Shown here in pieces: positions 8,950-17,765 of a stretch of 64,000 nt of DNA. The stretch is from Burkholderia sp. Ax-1719 (GTDB taxonomy: Bacteria; Pseudomonadota; Gammaproteobacteria; Burkholderiales; Burkholderiaceae). Where the stretch lies: contig NZ_VWWJ01000004.1 of the NCBI RefSeq assembly GCF_011753055.1, positions 372,001 through 436,000 on the forward strand, in the 5' to 3' direction. Below the pieces are notes generated by a model, which was not told where the DNA came from, made no database searches, and saw nothing but the letters and a program-made list of their open reading frames with translations. Position numbers and translations under genes: made by a program. The stretch's first letter is position 1. Every line of letters begins with the position of its first letter.

Positions 8950-8972
8950 AAAGGCCGCTAATCAAGGCCTTT
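8950..8972 (+). other. hairpin in the long porin leader
   Basis: AAAGGCC (8950-8956) pairs with GGCCTTT (8966-8972) over a 9-nt loop. It is followed by TCTGATCG and lies inside the predicted leader of about 270 nt, after an AT-rich stretch (8905-8950). It might stabilise the mRNA or act as an attenuator or small-RNA target. No coding sequence is seen between 8728 and 9134. Confidence 0.4.
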
Positions 8973-9134
8973 CTGATCGATTCATGAGGAGGGTCGTCAC
9001 CGCACTGAAACGGCTGTGCTCCCGTATCACGGGTTTGGAGAAACCGTCATGGAACTGCCAGCGGAGCAAGGGTTTCCCCTCGCGCCATGACGTCAACGAA
9101 AAGAAAAAACGATATCTATATGAAGGAGACAACC

Positions 9135-10247
9135 ATGAGTTCGTACGGCGCACTCAGGTCCGCATTCGCGCGGACGGCCATCATTGCGGCGATTTCATCG
9201 TTGCCGGTTAGTGTATGGGCGCAGTCCAGCGTCACGCTTTACGGCGTACTGGACGCGGGCCTGATCTACACGAACAAGTCCTACAGTCCGGTCAATGGGC
9301 AAAACGGCGGCAAGCAGTTTGCGATGGTCAGCAGCGGACTGGAGCCATCGGTATTTGGCTTGAGCGGGCAGGAGGATCTGGGCGGCGGATTCAAGGCGAA
9401 GTTCAAGCTGGAAAGCGGCATCAGTCTGGCAAACGGCGGTTTCGACAATACCAATGGCGGATTATTCGGTCGGCAGGCGTGGCTCTCTCTCGCCAGTCCA
9501 TATGGCGAACTGAAGGCTGGCTTGCAGTTTTCGCCGTACATTCTCGCGCTCTATGATTCCGATCCGCGCAGTATGGGGCAGTTCGGCAGCAATATTTCCG
9601 TGTACGCCAACAATACGTTCACTGGCACCTTCGTTTCTAATGCCATCACCTATATATCGCCGAAAGTTGCGGGATTCACGGCCAGTCTCATGTATGCGCT
9701 GGGTGGCGTGGCAGGCGACTTCAAGGCCGGGCGTCAGTATTCCGGCAGCCTGAAGTTCGAAAGCGCGGGCCTGATGCTCAATGCTGCGGTCTACGATGCG
9801 AGCGCGGGACGCGACGAAGCGCTAAATAGCACGCTATTCGAAATACCGCTGATCGCGAAGACCTTTGGCGCGGCCTACACGATCTCGTCCTTCACGATCA
9901 AAGGCTCGTTCACCAACTACAAGGCGCCGATGACGACACTCGGCGATCTCGTGGGCGGCGGCAACCACGATGTCTGGAACCTGGGCTTCAGCTACTACGT
10001 GACGCCGGCGCTCAACATCAATTCGGGCGTCTGGTATCTGCGAGATCCGCATGACTCCAGCACGCATGGCTTGCTGGTTGCGCTGGGCACGCAGTATTCG
10101 CTGTCGCGTCGCACGTCGCTTTACGCCCAAGTGGGGATGACCAACAACCGGGGCCGATCCACGCTCGGTCTCGATGTGGACGGCGCGCTGCAAGGCGTGA
10201 ACGGTACGACGATTGGCGGCGGAGTGGGGGTGATTCACAAGTTCTAG
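9135..10247 (+). CDS. Gram-negative porin (Burkholderia OmpC/Opc type)
   Basis: A 370-residue outer-membrane trimeric porin. The start at 9135 follows a strong AAGGAG; an in-frame ATG at 9087 is less likely. A signal peptide ends at VWAQ|SSVTLYGVLDAG, the classic mature N-terminus of beta-proteobacterial porins. The VFGLSGQEDLGGG block follows, and the protein ends in a C-terminal phenylalanine (GGGVGVIHKF), as needed for BAM-dependent insertion. It has its own activator-box promoter and long leader, so it is likely induced with the catabolic genes to admit the substrate. Confidence 0.95.
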   Translation: MSSYGALRSAFARTAIIAAISSLPVSVWAQSSVTLYGVLDAGLIYTNKSYSPVNGQNGGKQFAMVSSGLEPSVFGLSGQEDLGGGFKAKFKLESGISLANGGFDNTNGGLFGRQAWLSLASPYGELKAGLQFSPYILALYDSDPRSMGQFGSNISVYANNTFTGTFVSNAITYISPKVAGFTASLMYALGGVAGDFKAGRQYSGSLKFESAGLMLNAAVYDASAGRDEALNSTLFEIPLIAKTFGAAYTISSFTIKGSFTNYKAPMTTLGDLVGGGNHDVWNLGFSYYVTPALNINSGVWYLRDPHDSSTHGLLVALGTQYSLSRRTSLYAQVGMTNNRGRSTLGLDVDGALQGVNGTTIGGGVGVIHKF

Positions 10248-10281
10248 CAACGTTCTAACTACGTCGGCCGTTCCCGCGTTT

Positions 10282-10339
10282 AAAGTACGGAACGGCCGTA
10301 AAGGCTGCGTTGACACTCATGGCCTCGAAATCGCACGAT
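10282..10339 (+). promoter_or_regulatory. activator-box promoter P5 (small 83-aa gene)
   Basis: AAAGTACGGAAC (core 10285-10293), 16 nt, perfect TTGACA (10310-10315); the -10 is weak (CACGAT at 10334-10339). It faces the small gene at 10375. Confidence 0.65.
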
Positions 10340-10374
10340 GAACACAGGTCGCAACCCATAGCGCTGCGAGGCTG

Positions 10375-10626
10375 GTGGAGTCAATGGAGACGGAGATGGA
10401 ATCGGTTCGGATGTCGTTGCGTGAGGTGGTGGAGCGTTGGCTTATGCCACGTTATGCGGTGCCGGTGAGGGTGCGCCCGTTGCATAACGTCGCGTCTGGC
10501 CGCTGTGTTCGGGTGGAAGCGCGGGGGCCATGCGGAGACATCGCCATTTGCTTCTTTCTGCACGAGGATGGCGCGTGGCGCGTCTTCCCGCCTTCGCCGA
10601 ATCGCTTGACGATGCGCGCAGCCTGA
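10375..10626 (+). CDS. small conserved-looking hypothetical protein (83 aa)
   Basis: An 83-residue protein, MESMETEMESVRMSLREVVE and so on, with VEARGPCGDIAICFFLHEDG and a WRVFPP segment before the end. Codon use matches the chromosome. An internal ATG at MSLREV is another possible start. It has the activator-box promoter P5 and a terminator-like hairpin behind it, so it is a monocistronic member of the putative regulon. No known domain is recognised. The composition looks like a small soluble cytoplasmic protein. Confidence 0.6.
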   Translation: MESMETEMESVRMSLREVVERWLMPRYAVPVRVRPLHNVASGRCVRVEARGPCGDIAICFFLHEDGAWRVFPPSPNRLTMRAA

Positions 10627-10659
10627 CTGACTTGATGGGTTGATTCAGATGTAAATTGA

Positions 10660-10688
10660 GAGCCGCGCCAGTTGTTCAGGCGCGGCTC
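10660..10688. terminator. convergent terminator between the 83-aa gene and etfA
   Basis: A 10-bp perfect stem GAGCCGCGCC (10660-10669) / GGCGCGGCTC (10679-10688) with a 9-nt loop, between two convergent genes. T-tracts are poor on both sides. Confidence 0.6.
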
Positions 10689-10695
10689 GATTGCT

Positions 10696-11637
10696 CTAAA
10701 GCGCCTGCGTCAGATCCGGGACCGCGGTGAACAGATCGCCGACCAGGCCGTAATCGGCCACGCTGAAAATCGGCGCTTCCTCGTCCTTGTTGATGGCGAC
10801 GATAACCTTCGAGTCCTTCATCCCGGCCAGATGCTGAATGGCGCCTGAGATGCCCACGGCGATATATAACTGCGGCGCGACGATCTTGCCGGTTTGACCG
10901 ACCTGATAATCGTTAGGCACATAGCCCGCGTCGACGGCGGCGCGCGATGCGCCCAGCGCTGCGTTGAGCTTGTCGGCGAGCGGCTCCAGCACTTGCGTGT
11001 AGTTCTCGCCACTGCCCAGACCCCGGCCGCCCGAGACGATGATCTTCGCGCTGGTCAGTTCCGGACGGTCGAGCTTCGTGACTTCGCGGCTGATGAATGC
11101 TGCTTTGCCATTGTCGGCCGCCGCTCCGATCTTTTCGACTGCTGCACTGCCGCCAACGTCAGCGACCGGATCGAACGCCGTGGTACGCACGGTGATGACC
11201 TTGATCGGATCAAGCGACTGCACGGTCGCAATCGCATTGCCCGCGTAAATCGGGCGCTCGAAAGTATCGGCGCTGTGCACGGCGGTGATGTCGCTGATCT
11301 GCGCGACGTCGAGCTTCGCGGCGATACGTGGCGTGACGTTCTTGCCGGCCGCCGTCGAAGGCGCGAGGATGTGCGAGTAATCGCGCGCGATATTCAAAAC
11401 CGTTGCTTCGATGTTTTCCGCCAGTCCGGCTTCGAGTTGAGGCGCATCGGCCAGCAGCACTTTCGAAACGCTTGCGATCTTCGCTGCTGCATCGGCAGCC
11501 GCTTGAGCGTTGTGACCCGCGACCAGCACATGAACGTCGCCGCCAATCTTTTGTGCTGCGGCAACCGTGTTCAACGTTGCGGCCTTGATCGACTGATTGT
11601 CGTGTTCTGCGATTACCAGATTCACCAGATTCGTCAT
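10696..11637 (-). CDS. etfA: electron transfer flavoprotein alpha subunit
   Basis: A 313-residue EtfA, the FAD-holding subunit that takes electrons from acyl-CoA dehydrogenases and passes them to ETF-ubiquinone oxidoreductase. The C-terminal FAD domain is plain: [12 protein letters not shown], then [37 protein letters not shown] and a closing [10 protein letters not shown]. It lies 15 bp after etfB in a two-gene operon with its own activator-box promoter, and an ETF-QO gene lies at 26423 in the same cluster. This may be a dedicated, second ETF pair in addition to a housekeeping one. Confidence 0.97.
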   Translation of the reverse strand: MTNLVNLVIAEHDNQSIKAATLNTVAAAQKIGGDVHVLVAGHNAQAAADAAAKIASVSKVLLADAPQLEAGLAENIEATVLNIARDYSHILAPSTAAGKNVTPRIAAKLDVAQISDITAVHSADTFERPIYAGNAIATVQSLDPIKVITVRTTAFDPVADVGGSAAVEKIGAAADNGKAAFISREVTKLDRPELTSAKIIVSGGRGLGSGENYTQVLEPLADKLNAALGASRAAVDAGYVPNDYQVGQTGKIVAPQLYIAVGISGAIQHLAGMKDSKVIVAINKDEEAPIFSVADYGLVGDLFTAVPDLTQAL

Positions 11638-11652
11638 TTTCTTCTCGCTCCT

Positions 11653-12402
11653 TTACAGCACCTTGGCTTCGGTCTTCAACTTCTCGACCAGCGTTTTCAC
11701 GTCCGCGACTTTCACGCCTGCCGAGCGCTTCGGCGGTTCGGCAACCTTCAGCGTTTTCAACCGCGGAGTGACATCCACGCCCAGATCCGAAGGTTTGATC
11801 GTTTCCAGTGGCTTCTTTTTCGCCTTCATGATGTTCGGCAGCGTGACGTAGCGCGGCTCGTTCAAACGCAGATCCGTCGTCACCACGGCGGGCAGCGTCA
11901 GCGAGAGCGTTTCCGCACCGCCATCGACTTCGCGCGCAACCGTAGCCTTGCCGTCTGCAACCGTAATCTTCGAGGCGAAAGTCGCTTGCGGCAGGTTGGC
12001 CAGCGCGGCGAGCATCTGGCCGGTCTGGTTCGAATCGTCGTCGATGGCCTGTTTTCCCAGAATGATCAGCGAAGGCTGTTCCTTGTCGACCAGCGCCTTG
12101 AGCGCTTTGGCAACCGCTAGAGGCTCCACTTCGGCGATCGATTCGACGAGAATCGCGCGATCGGCGCCAATGGCGAGCGCGGTGCGCAGCGTCTCTTGAG
12201 ACTGCGTGCTTCCCACCGAAATAGCGACCACTTCGCTTGCCACGCCCGCTTCCTTCAATCGCACGGCTTCTTCAACGGCGATTTCATCGAATGGATTCAT
12301 CGAGAATTTCACGTTCGCGATATCTACGCCCGTACCATCCGATTTCACGCTCACCTTCACATTCGCGTCGACGACGCGCTTGACCGCGACGAATACTTTC
12401 AC
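11653..12402 (-). CDS. etfB: electron transfer flavoprotein beta subunit
   Basis: A 249-residue EtfB starting [20 protein letters not shown]. It carries the AMP-binding/nucleotide fold with IKF-type [16 protein letters not shown] and the family signature region in [20 protein letters not shown]. It forms the ETF heterodimer with EtfA, encoded 15 bp downstream. A good GGAGACG lies ahead of the start. The promoter P6 lies 32-87 bp upstream. Confidence 0.97.
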   Translation of the reverse strand: MKVFVAVKRVVDANVKVSVKSDGTGVDIANVKFSMNPFDEIAVEEAVRLKEAGVASEVVAISVGSTQSQETLRTALAIGADRAILVESIAEVEPLAVAKALKALVDKEQPSLIILGKQAIDDDSNQTGQMLAALANLPQATFASKITVADGKATVAREVDGGAETLSLTLPAVVTTDLRLNEPRYVTLPNIMKAKKKPLETIKPSDLGVDVTPRLKTLKVAEPPKRSAGVKVADVKTLVEKLKTEAKVL

Positions 12403-12433
12403 CTTACGTCTCCTTTTTCAATTAGCCGCGTTG

Positions 12434-12490
12434 ACTGTATGACAGCGCATCAGCGCGGGGAAGGCCGCAGAGGGCGACGTTCCGTACTGT
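12434..12490 (-). promoter_or_regulatory. activator-box promoter P6 (etfBA)
   Basis: On the minus strand: ACAGTACGGAAC (core 12487-12479), 16 nt, TTCCCC (12462-12457; a poor -35), 17 nt, TACAGT (12439-12434; a good -10). A poor -35 with a conserved upstream box is the usual sign of activator dependence. Confidence 0.7.
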
Positions 12491-12540
12491 GGAGAGCGAT
12501 ACGCCGTAGGCGATGGCGCGCAATAGAGCACGCTGCAATC

Positions 12541-12597
12541 GAAGTACGGAACGACAGCAAATGGCGCGTTGACGCTCACATACGCCGATGATGCAAT
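12541..12597 (+). promoter_or_regulatory. activator-box promoter P7 (CoA-transferase)
   Basis: GAAGTACGGAAC (core 12544-12552), 16 nt, TTGACG (12569-12574), 17 nt, TGCAAT (12592-12597). It is divergent from P6; the two cores are 56 bp apart. Confidence 0.75.
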
Positions 12598-12679
12598 GTT
12601 CACCGAAACGAATTGGTTAGATAAAACGGATTCCTGTGTAATTTCCGGTTCAATTTTTTGAAATCTCATTCCATCGCGC

Positions 12680-13951
12680 ATGAACCACGTTGATTTCCCG
12701 TCCGCGCAAGCCGTCGATTCGATCGATCTCGCCCGCCTGATTCGTCCGGGCGATACCGTGATGTGGGGGCAATCGCATGCGGAGCCCGTGACGCTGATGC
12801 GCGCGCTGGTTGCGCAGCGCGAGAAACTGAAGCGCATCCGCATTTTTCTCGGCATTGGTCTCGCGGATGTTCTCGCGCCGGAACATGCGGACGCATTCGA
12901 CTTTCTCGCCTACTGCGGCAGCGGCGCGAACCGCAAGCTAGCCCGCGCCGGCGTGCTCGATATCCTGCCCGCCCACTATTCGCAACTGCCATCGCTGATC
13001 AGTAGTGGTGCGTTGCGCGTCGACGTGGTTATGTTGCAGGTTTCGCCGCCCGACGAACAGGGGCGCTACAGTCTTGGGCTGGCGCGTGAGTATCTGGTGG
13101 ACGCCGTCAAGCACGCGCGCGTGATCATCGCGGAAGTGCATCCCGACGTGCCGTGGACCTATGGCGGCCCGACGCTGCAGGCAGCGGATATCGACCTGCT
13201 CGTCGTGTCCGATACGACGTTCGCCGACTCGCCCGCCTCGCAGCCTGGCGAGATCGAACGGGCGATAGGGCGCCACGTCGCCGGATTCGTGGAAGACGGC
13301 GCGACCTTGCAAACGGGGATCGGCGCGATTCCGGATGAGGTGCTGGCGCAACTGCACGACCGTCGCGATCTTGGCGTGCATACCGGCAGCATTGGCGACG
13401 GGTTCGCCGCTTTGTGCGAAGCTGGCGTAGTCACGAACGCGAGGAAGAGCATCGACGCGGGGATTACCGTGGGCGGCGTCATCATTGGCTCGACGCGCAT
13501 ACGTCGATTTGCCCACCGCAATGCCGCGCTCGAACTGCGCGGCACGAATTACACCCACAACCCCGCGGTGCTCAACCGGATCGAGCGCTTCGTGGCGATC
13601 AATTCCGCGGTGGAGGTCGACTTGACCGGACAGGTGAACGCCGAAGTGGCGGCGGGCAACTACGTCGGCGCGGTCGGCGGCGTAGGCGACTTCCTGCGCG
13701 CGGCGCAGCGCAGTGCGGGCGGTGTGCCCATCGTCGCGTTGCCGTCCACGGCGGGTGCGCACAGTCGCATCGTCGTGCGCGTGAGCGGCCCGGTCACGGT
13801 GCCGCGCAGCGATGCCTGCGTGATCGTGACGGAATCTGGCGCAGCGGATTTGCGGGGCCTGTCGCTCGCTCAACGTATTCCGCGCATGATCGCCATTGCT
13901 CATCCCGAGCATCGCGAGCGGCTTGAGCGTGAGGCGGCGAAGTCTGACTGA
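12680..13951 (+). CDS. acetyl-CoA hydrolase/transferase family CoA-transferase
   Basis: A 423-residue protein of the acetyl-CoA hydrolase/4-hydroxybutyrate CoA-transferase family, which moves CoA between acyl groups. Family landmarks are in order: PGDTVMWGQSHAEP near the N-terminus, VSPPDEQGRYSLG, the LELRGTNYTHNP block where the catalytic Glu of the family lies, SAVEVDLTGQVNAE, the glycine-rich GAVGGVGDFLRAAQRS, VTESGAADLRG and a final AHPEHRERLEREA. It has promoter P7 and is followed 15 bp later by a small NTF2-like gene. In context it could activate the acid formed by the upper pathway. Confidence 0.93.
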   Translation: MNHVDFPSAQAVDSIDLARLIRPGDTVMWGQSHAEPVTLMRALVAQREKLKRIRIFLGIGLADVLAPEHADAFDFLAYCGSGANRKLARAGVLDILPAHYSQLPSLISSGALRVDVVMLQVSPPDEQGRYSLGLAREYLVDAVKHARVIIAEVHPDVPWTYGGPTLQAADIDLLVVSDTTFADSPASQPGEIERAIGRHVAGFVEDGATLQTGIGAIPDEVLAQLHDRRDLGVHTGSIGDGFAALCEAGVVTNARKSIDAGITVGGVIIGSTRIRRFAHRNAALELRGTNYTHNPAVLNRIERFVAINSAVEVDLTGQVNAEVAAGNYVGAVGGVGDFLRAAQRSAGGVPIVALPSTAGAHSRIVVRVSGPVTVPRSDACVIVTESGAADLRGLSLAQRIPRMIAIAHPEHRERLEREAAKSD

Positions 13952-13966
13952 CAAGGAAAAAATCCC

Positions 13967-14380
13967 ATGATCCCGACCACTGGTGACGCCGCCACGGCGC
14001 TGGCCGCCATTCAGGCCAACTGGAATGAAGCTGCCGCGCGCTGGGACGCCGGCGAATTGACGGGCGTGTATGCCCGGGACGCACTGTTCTTCGGCGGCCG
14101 GCCAGGACACTCGGTGGGCGCGAGCGAGATTCACGAATATTTTGCGTCGTATGAAGGCGTGATCGCATCGGCCACGCTCAAGCTGGTCGAGCAGCAGTTC
14201 ATCTGGCTTGCTCAGGACAGCTTCCTCGCCCAGGGTTATGGCGAATTTTCGTTCACGCTGGGCGACGGGGCGTTATCGCATTCGCGCCTGCGCACGACCC
14301 TGATCGTGGCGCTCCAGCATGGAGAATGGAAAATCCGTCAACATCACTTTTCGACCACGCCTGAAGCGCCGCCGATCTAA
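13967..14380 (+). CDS. NTF2-like (DUF4440/SnoaL-like) protein
   Basis: A 137-residue protein beginning with an ATALAAIQANWNEAAARWDA helix, then LTGVYARDALFFGGRPGHSVG and a C-terminal sheet ending WKIRQHHFSTTPEA. This layout is typical of the DUF4440/SnoaL-like NTF2 superfamily. It lies 15 bp after the CoA-transferase and is presumably co-transcribed. The function is unknown; such proteins may be isomerases, dehydratases or binding proteins. It is the second NTF2-fold protein of the cluster. Confidence 0.85.
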   Translation: MIPTTGDAATALAAIQANWNEAAARWDAGELTGVYARDALFFGGRPGHSVGASEIHEYFASYEGVIASATLKLVEQQFIWLAQDSFLAQGYGEFSFTLGDGALSHSRLRTTLIVALQHGEWKIRQHHFSTTPEAPPI

Positions 14381-14393
14381 CGGCTGCGCGCAT

Positions 14394-14402
14394 GTTCCGT
14401 AC
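14394..14402 (-). promoter_or_regulatory. solitary activator-box core without a promoter behind it
   Basis: GTACGGAAC on the minus strand, 13 bp after the NTF2-like stop. At 16 nt downstream the sequence is GATCGG, so no -35 is present. It may be a decoy or an upstream site for the TetR gene at 14535, or chance. Confidence 0.3.
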
Positions 14403-14534
14403 CGTGATAGCGCGTCTGTTCCGGGCCAAAAAAATACGGTAACCTTGCAGTCAGGTTTCCGATGTGCAGCGCGACGTGAAGCGCGCATCCGGGCGTCGGC
14501 GAAGAACAGGACAGCGCAAAGCTGATAAAGAGAC

Positions 14535-15179
14535 GTGCGAAAGCGAAATGTAAATCCCAGTGCAGATACCCGAGAAACGCTGTTGCGGCTTGCCGCGCGG
14601 CTGTTTGCGACACAGGGATATACGGCCACGACGATGCGCGTCATCGCGGAACAGGCGGGTATCGAGGCCGCGAGCATCTACTATCATTTTTCGTCGAAAG
14701 AAGAACTGGTCGACGTGGTGATGGAACATGGCGCGGACAGCATCGTCCAGCACATCAATGACCATTTCACCGCCTTGCCTGCCGAAGCGAATGCGTTGGA
14801 TCGCTTCAAGGCGGCGCTGGTCGGCCAGATGAGCGCCTTGCTCAAGTTCGGCGACTACGCGCTGGCGCACAATCGCCTGCTGACCCAGTTGCCGGACACC
14901 GTGCGCGAGCGTCAGATCAAACGGCGCGAGCGGCACCAGCGCCTGTGGACCAAGGTTTTCGACGATCTGCGTAGCGAAGGCTTTTTGCGCGAGGATATCG
15001 ATATTGCGCTGAGCCGTGTCTTCGTGCTGGGTTTTATCAATTCGGTGCAGACGTGGTTCGACCCGAAGAAAGGATCGCTGGAAAAGATCGCCGATCAATT
15101 CATGACGATGTACTTCGAAGGCGCCGCGCCCGCAACCAGGCCGCGGCGCACCCGCAAGAAGGAACTGGCCGCGTCCTGA
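14535..15179 (+). CDS. TetR-family transcriptional regulator
   Basis: A 214-residue TetR regulator. The HTH is RETLLRLAARLFATQGYTAT followed by TMRVIAEQAGIEAASIYYHF and SSKEELVDVV, and the C-terminal domain (about 60-195) resembles the regulators of fatty-acid/CoA-ester catabolism (TetR_C of KstR2/FadR-like type). The start is a GTG at 14535 after AAAGAG. Candidate operators of TetR style (CTAAC, spacer, GTTAG) occur at 15255, 17766 and 34675, near catabolic genes. It likely represses part of the pathway until an acyl-CoA or pathway intermediate appears. Confidence 0.92.
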   Translation: MRKRNVNPSADTRETLLRLAARLFATQGYTATTMRVIAEQAGIEAASIYYHFSSKEELVDVVMEHGADSIVQHINDHFTALPAEANALDRFKAALVGQMSALLKFGDYALAHNRLLTQLPDTVRERQIKRRERHQRLWTKVFDDLRSEGFLREDIDIALSRVFVLGFINSVQTWFDPKKGSLEKIADQFMTMYFEGAAPATRPRRTRKKELAAS

Positions 15180-15254
15180 GCGCCAGCCTGGATCCGGGCC
15201 TGTGCCCGCCGCTCGCGTAAACCCCGAATGACTTTGTTTCGTTGGTCATCGAAA

Positions 15255-15272
15255 CTAACTATCGTTTGTTAG
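15255..15272. promoter_or_regulatory. candidate TetR operator upstream of the nitroreductase gene
   Basis: CTAACTATCGTTTGTTAG, an inverted repeat with 5-bp perfect arms (CTAAC/GTTAG), followed by GTAAAA. The same TTAG-GTAAAA tail occurs at 34675-34696. It lies 88 bp before the nitroreductase start. Confidence 0.5.
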
Positions 15273-15359
15273 GTAAAATCTGACGGGTATTAAGTCGGCG
15301 CACGAGGTACAACTATCCGAATGTATCGTGCACTTCTAATCGATAAGGATTCCTTTTAA

Positions 15360-16046
15360 ATGAACCTCGATACTCCCGATCTCGCGGCATTCGACCGCTT
15401 GACGAATGGCCGATCGACCTGCCGCGCGTATCAGAACACCGCACTCGATGCAGAGCTGATCCGCAGCATCGTCGCCATGGCGGGTCGCTCGGCCTCCTGG
15501 TGCAACGTGCAGCCGTGGCAACTGGTCATCACGGAAACCCTCGACAGCACGGAGCGGTTTCGCGAGGCGCTGATGACGCGTGTGCGCAGCCACCCGGAAA
15601 ACGAATCGGATCTGCCGTTTCCTCCGCGCTATGAAGGCGTGTACGGGGAGCGTCGGCGTGGTGCCGGGATCGCGCTGTATTCGGCACTGGGCATTGGACG
15701 CAAGGACACAGAGAGCACAGCTGAGCAGGCGTTCCGCAACTTCCGCATGTTCGACGCGCCGCACGTGGCGATCGTCACGGTGCCGGCGGAGTTGGGACCG
15801 TATGCGCTCGTCGATGCGGGCGGTTTTGTTTCCTCGTTCCTGCTGGCTGCCTTTGCGCATGGCGTCGCGACCACGCCGCAGGGCGCACTGGCGCGTCACG
15901 CGCATTTCGTGCGCGAGTATTTCGACATTCCGGATACGCAGCACATGATTTGCGGCATCGCATTCGGCTACGCGGAGGTGGAGCACCCCGTCAACCAGTT
16001 CCGTACCACGCGTGCGGGCGTGGACGATCTGGCGCGATTCGCGTGA
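15360..16046 (+). CDS. nitroreductase-family FMN protein
   Basis: A 228-residue NfsB/FRP-like flavoprotein. NGRSTCRAYQNTALD is the FMN-phosphate loop region (R-S-x-R-x-F/Y), AGRSASWCNVQPWQLVI is the second signature, and GGFVSSFLLAAFAHGVATTP and the C-terminal MICGIAFGYAEVEHPVNQFR complete the fold. Such enzymes reduce nitro groups, quinones or enones with NAD(P)H. It may be a flavin/enone reductase of the pathway. A TetR-type operator lies in its upstream region. It is convergent with the IclR genes. Confidence 0.92.
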   Translation: MNLDTPDLAAFDRLTNGRSTCRAYQNTALDAELIRSIVAMAGRSASWCNVQPWQLVITETLDSTERFREALMTRVRSHPENESDLPFPPRYEGVYGERRRGAGIALYSALGIGRKDTESTAEQAFRNFRMFDAPHVAIVTVPAELGPYALVDAGGFVSSFLLAAFAHGVATTPQGALARHAHFVREYFDIPDTQHMICGIAFGYAEVEHPVNQFRTTRAGVDDLARFA

Positions 16047-16067
16047 AGCTGCGCGAATCGCAGAGGA

Positions 16068-16868
16068 TTACAGGCCGCTCGTACAATCCGCCAGATACGC
16101 TTGCAGTTGTGCGGCGGTTTGCTTGAGCGCGGGCGCGATGCGATCGCGTTCGGCCTCCAGATCGAAATCGACATCCGCCTTGCCGCAACTCATGCTCATC
16201 AGTTTGCCTTCGCGGCCCAGGCGTACCGGCAGCGAGACGCCAAACGTGCTGCGCTGGAAGCCGCCCAGCACTGCGCAGGTGCCAGTTGCTTGCAGCTCAC
16301 TGAACGAGGCGCGAATGGCCTGTTCCAGCGCGGCGCCCTGCGGCCCGGCGCGGCGCTTGAATTCATCGATCAGCAATTGCCGCTCGTCTTCAGGCAGCCC
16401 CCAGAGATACGCGCGGCCAATCGACGTGGTGCTCATCGGCAGCACGGAACCGATGCCCAGACGCAGCGTTGCGACCTTGCGGCTCACGCGATAATCGACG
16501 TAAAGCATGTCGATGCCATCCTGAGCCGCGAGGGCCACCGAAACGTCCAGCCGATCCGCCAGATCCTGCAGAAGGGGCTGCGCGGATTGCAGCAGGTCGT
16601 TGGTGGCAAGATAGGCATGGCCGATGCCGAGCGCGCCGACCGACAATTCGAACTCGCGCTTGCCGGGCACGAGGCGCAGAAAGCCGACCTGGATCAGCGT
16701 GGATGTCAGGCGCGAAACCGTGGCTTTGGATAAGCCTGTGCGCCGCACGAGTTCTGCGTTGGTCAGCGGGGCGCGATTGGAGCGGAACGCGCGCAGTACT
16801 TCGAGCCCGCGTTCGACTGTCATTAGCGTAGAAGTATCGGATTCCTGATGAATGGCAGTGTTCATCAC
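16068..16868 (-). CDS. IclR-family transcriptional regulator (tandem copy 2)
   Basis: A 266-residue IclR protein: LMTVERGLEVLRAFRSNRAP, then TNAELVRRTGLSKATVSRLT as the HTH, an effector domain containing DGIDMLYVDYRVSRKVATLR, and a C-terminal SMSCGKADVDFDLEAERDRI. The start is either GTG 16868 (4-nt overlap with the upstream IclR stop) or ATG 16865 (TGATG). The two IclR genes are therefore translationally coupled. The sequence differs clearly from the neighbour, so this is not a recent duplication. It may act together with the neighbour or sense a second ligand. Confidence 0.93.
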   Translation of the reverse strand: MMNTAIHQESDTSTLMTVERGLEVLRAFRSNRAPLTNAELVRRTGLSKATVSRLTSTLIQVGFLRLVPGKREFELSVGALGIGHAYLATNDLLQSAQPLLQDLADRLDVSVALAAQDGIDMLYVDYRVSRKVATLRLGIGSVLPMSTTSIGRAYLWGLPEDERQLLIDEFKRRAGPQGAALEQAIRASFSELQATGTCAVLGGFQRSTFGVSLPVRLGREGKLMSMSCGKADVDFDLEAERDRIAPALKQTAAQLQAYLADCTSGL

Positions 16869-17713
16869 AAGGTCCTCGCATGCTGGATGTCCTGCGCCAT
16901 GCGCACCAGCGCCGGGCCCAGTTCGCGCTCGCTGCGGGCACGTCCCACCAGCATCGACGGCCCCATGCAGCTGACGGCCAGGGGCGCTTCACCAGGCAAG
17001 CGCACCGGCGCGGCCACCATGGTCATGGGCTGGCCCGATTGCCCGAGCGCCACGCAAAAGCCGCCTTCGCGCACTTGCCCGATGGCCTCGCTGGGGCGGC
17101 GGCCCAGATGCCCCCACTTCTGGCTCCAGTCGCAGGCGGGCAGTTGTTCCGCGCTTCTGAGCAGATAGTCTCGCTCGATATCGGGCAGGCTGGCGAGCAG
17201 CGCCCAGCCTGCCGCCGACGAAGCCAGCCCCAGCCGCGTGCCGATCCCTGGTTGCAACGAAGCCGGGATAGCGCTGGTGCAGCAGCTATCGATCACGACC
17301 ACGTCCAGCCGATTGCGGGCGCAAAGATGTACATGCACGTGGTGCTGCTCGGCGAAGCGGCGCATGCGTTGATGCGCGGCCTCGTGAATTTCAATCTCGG
17401 CGGCGGCGCGGTAACCTAGCGCCAAAGCAGATGGCCCGAGACGAAAACGCCGCCTGGTGCCGTCATAGTGCAGATAGCCCAGCGCGACCAGCGTACGGGT
17501 CAGGCGCGTGACCGTGGAAGGGGGAATGCCCGCGCGTTCGGAGAGTTCGCCGTTGGACAGCCAGCGATCGTTGGGCGTGAAGGCGCACAGCAAGGCGAGG
17601 GCGCGGGCGAAGGGCATGACGATGGGACCTGGCTTCGCACCGCGTGTCGCGCGATCGAGGCGCGGGGCCGTCAACAGCGCGGCATCGACGTGGGTGGAAT
17701 CGGAACAATACAT
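16865..17713 (-). CDS. IclR-family transcriptional regulator (tandem copy 1)
   Basis: A 282-residue IclR protein with VMPFARALALLCAFTPNDRW, the HTH SNGELSERAGIPPSTVTRLT, and GYLHYDGTRRRFRLGPSALA. This block is very like the IclR genes at 1 and 24297 in the same window. Its stop overlaps the start of the second IclR gene. A palindrome of the CTAAC/TTAG type lies 53 bp upstream of its ATG. IclR proteins of the PcaR/PobR branch often activate catabolic operons, so this is a candidate reader of the shared promoter box. Confidence 0.93.
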   Translation of the reverse strand: MYCSDSTHVDAALLTAPRLDRATRGAKPGPIVMPFARALALLCAFTPNDRWLSNGELSERAGIPPSTVTRLTRTLVALGYLHYDGTRRRFRLGPSALALGYRAAAEIEIHEAAHQRMRRFAEQHHVHVHLCARNRLDVVVIDSCCTSAIPASLQPGIGTRLGLASSAAGWALLASLPDIERDYLLRSAEQLPACDWSQKWGHLGRRPSEAIGQVREGGFCVALGQSGQPMTMVAAPVRLPGEAPLAVSCMGPSMLVGRARSERELGPALVRMAQDIQHARTL

Positions 17714-17765
17714 GGCGTGTCTCTATGCAACACTGCGTGAAACCCGACGAATTACGATCACCAAA

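Noticed and set aside
9147..9156. GTACGGCGC within the porin gene
   Set aside because: Resembles the box core but is coding sequence, without the AAA flank or -35 at 16 nt.
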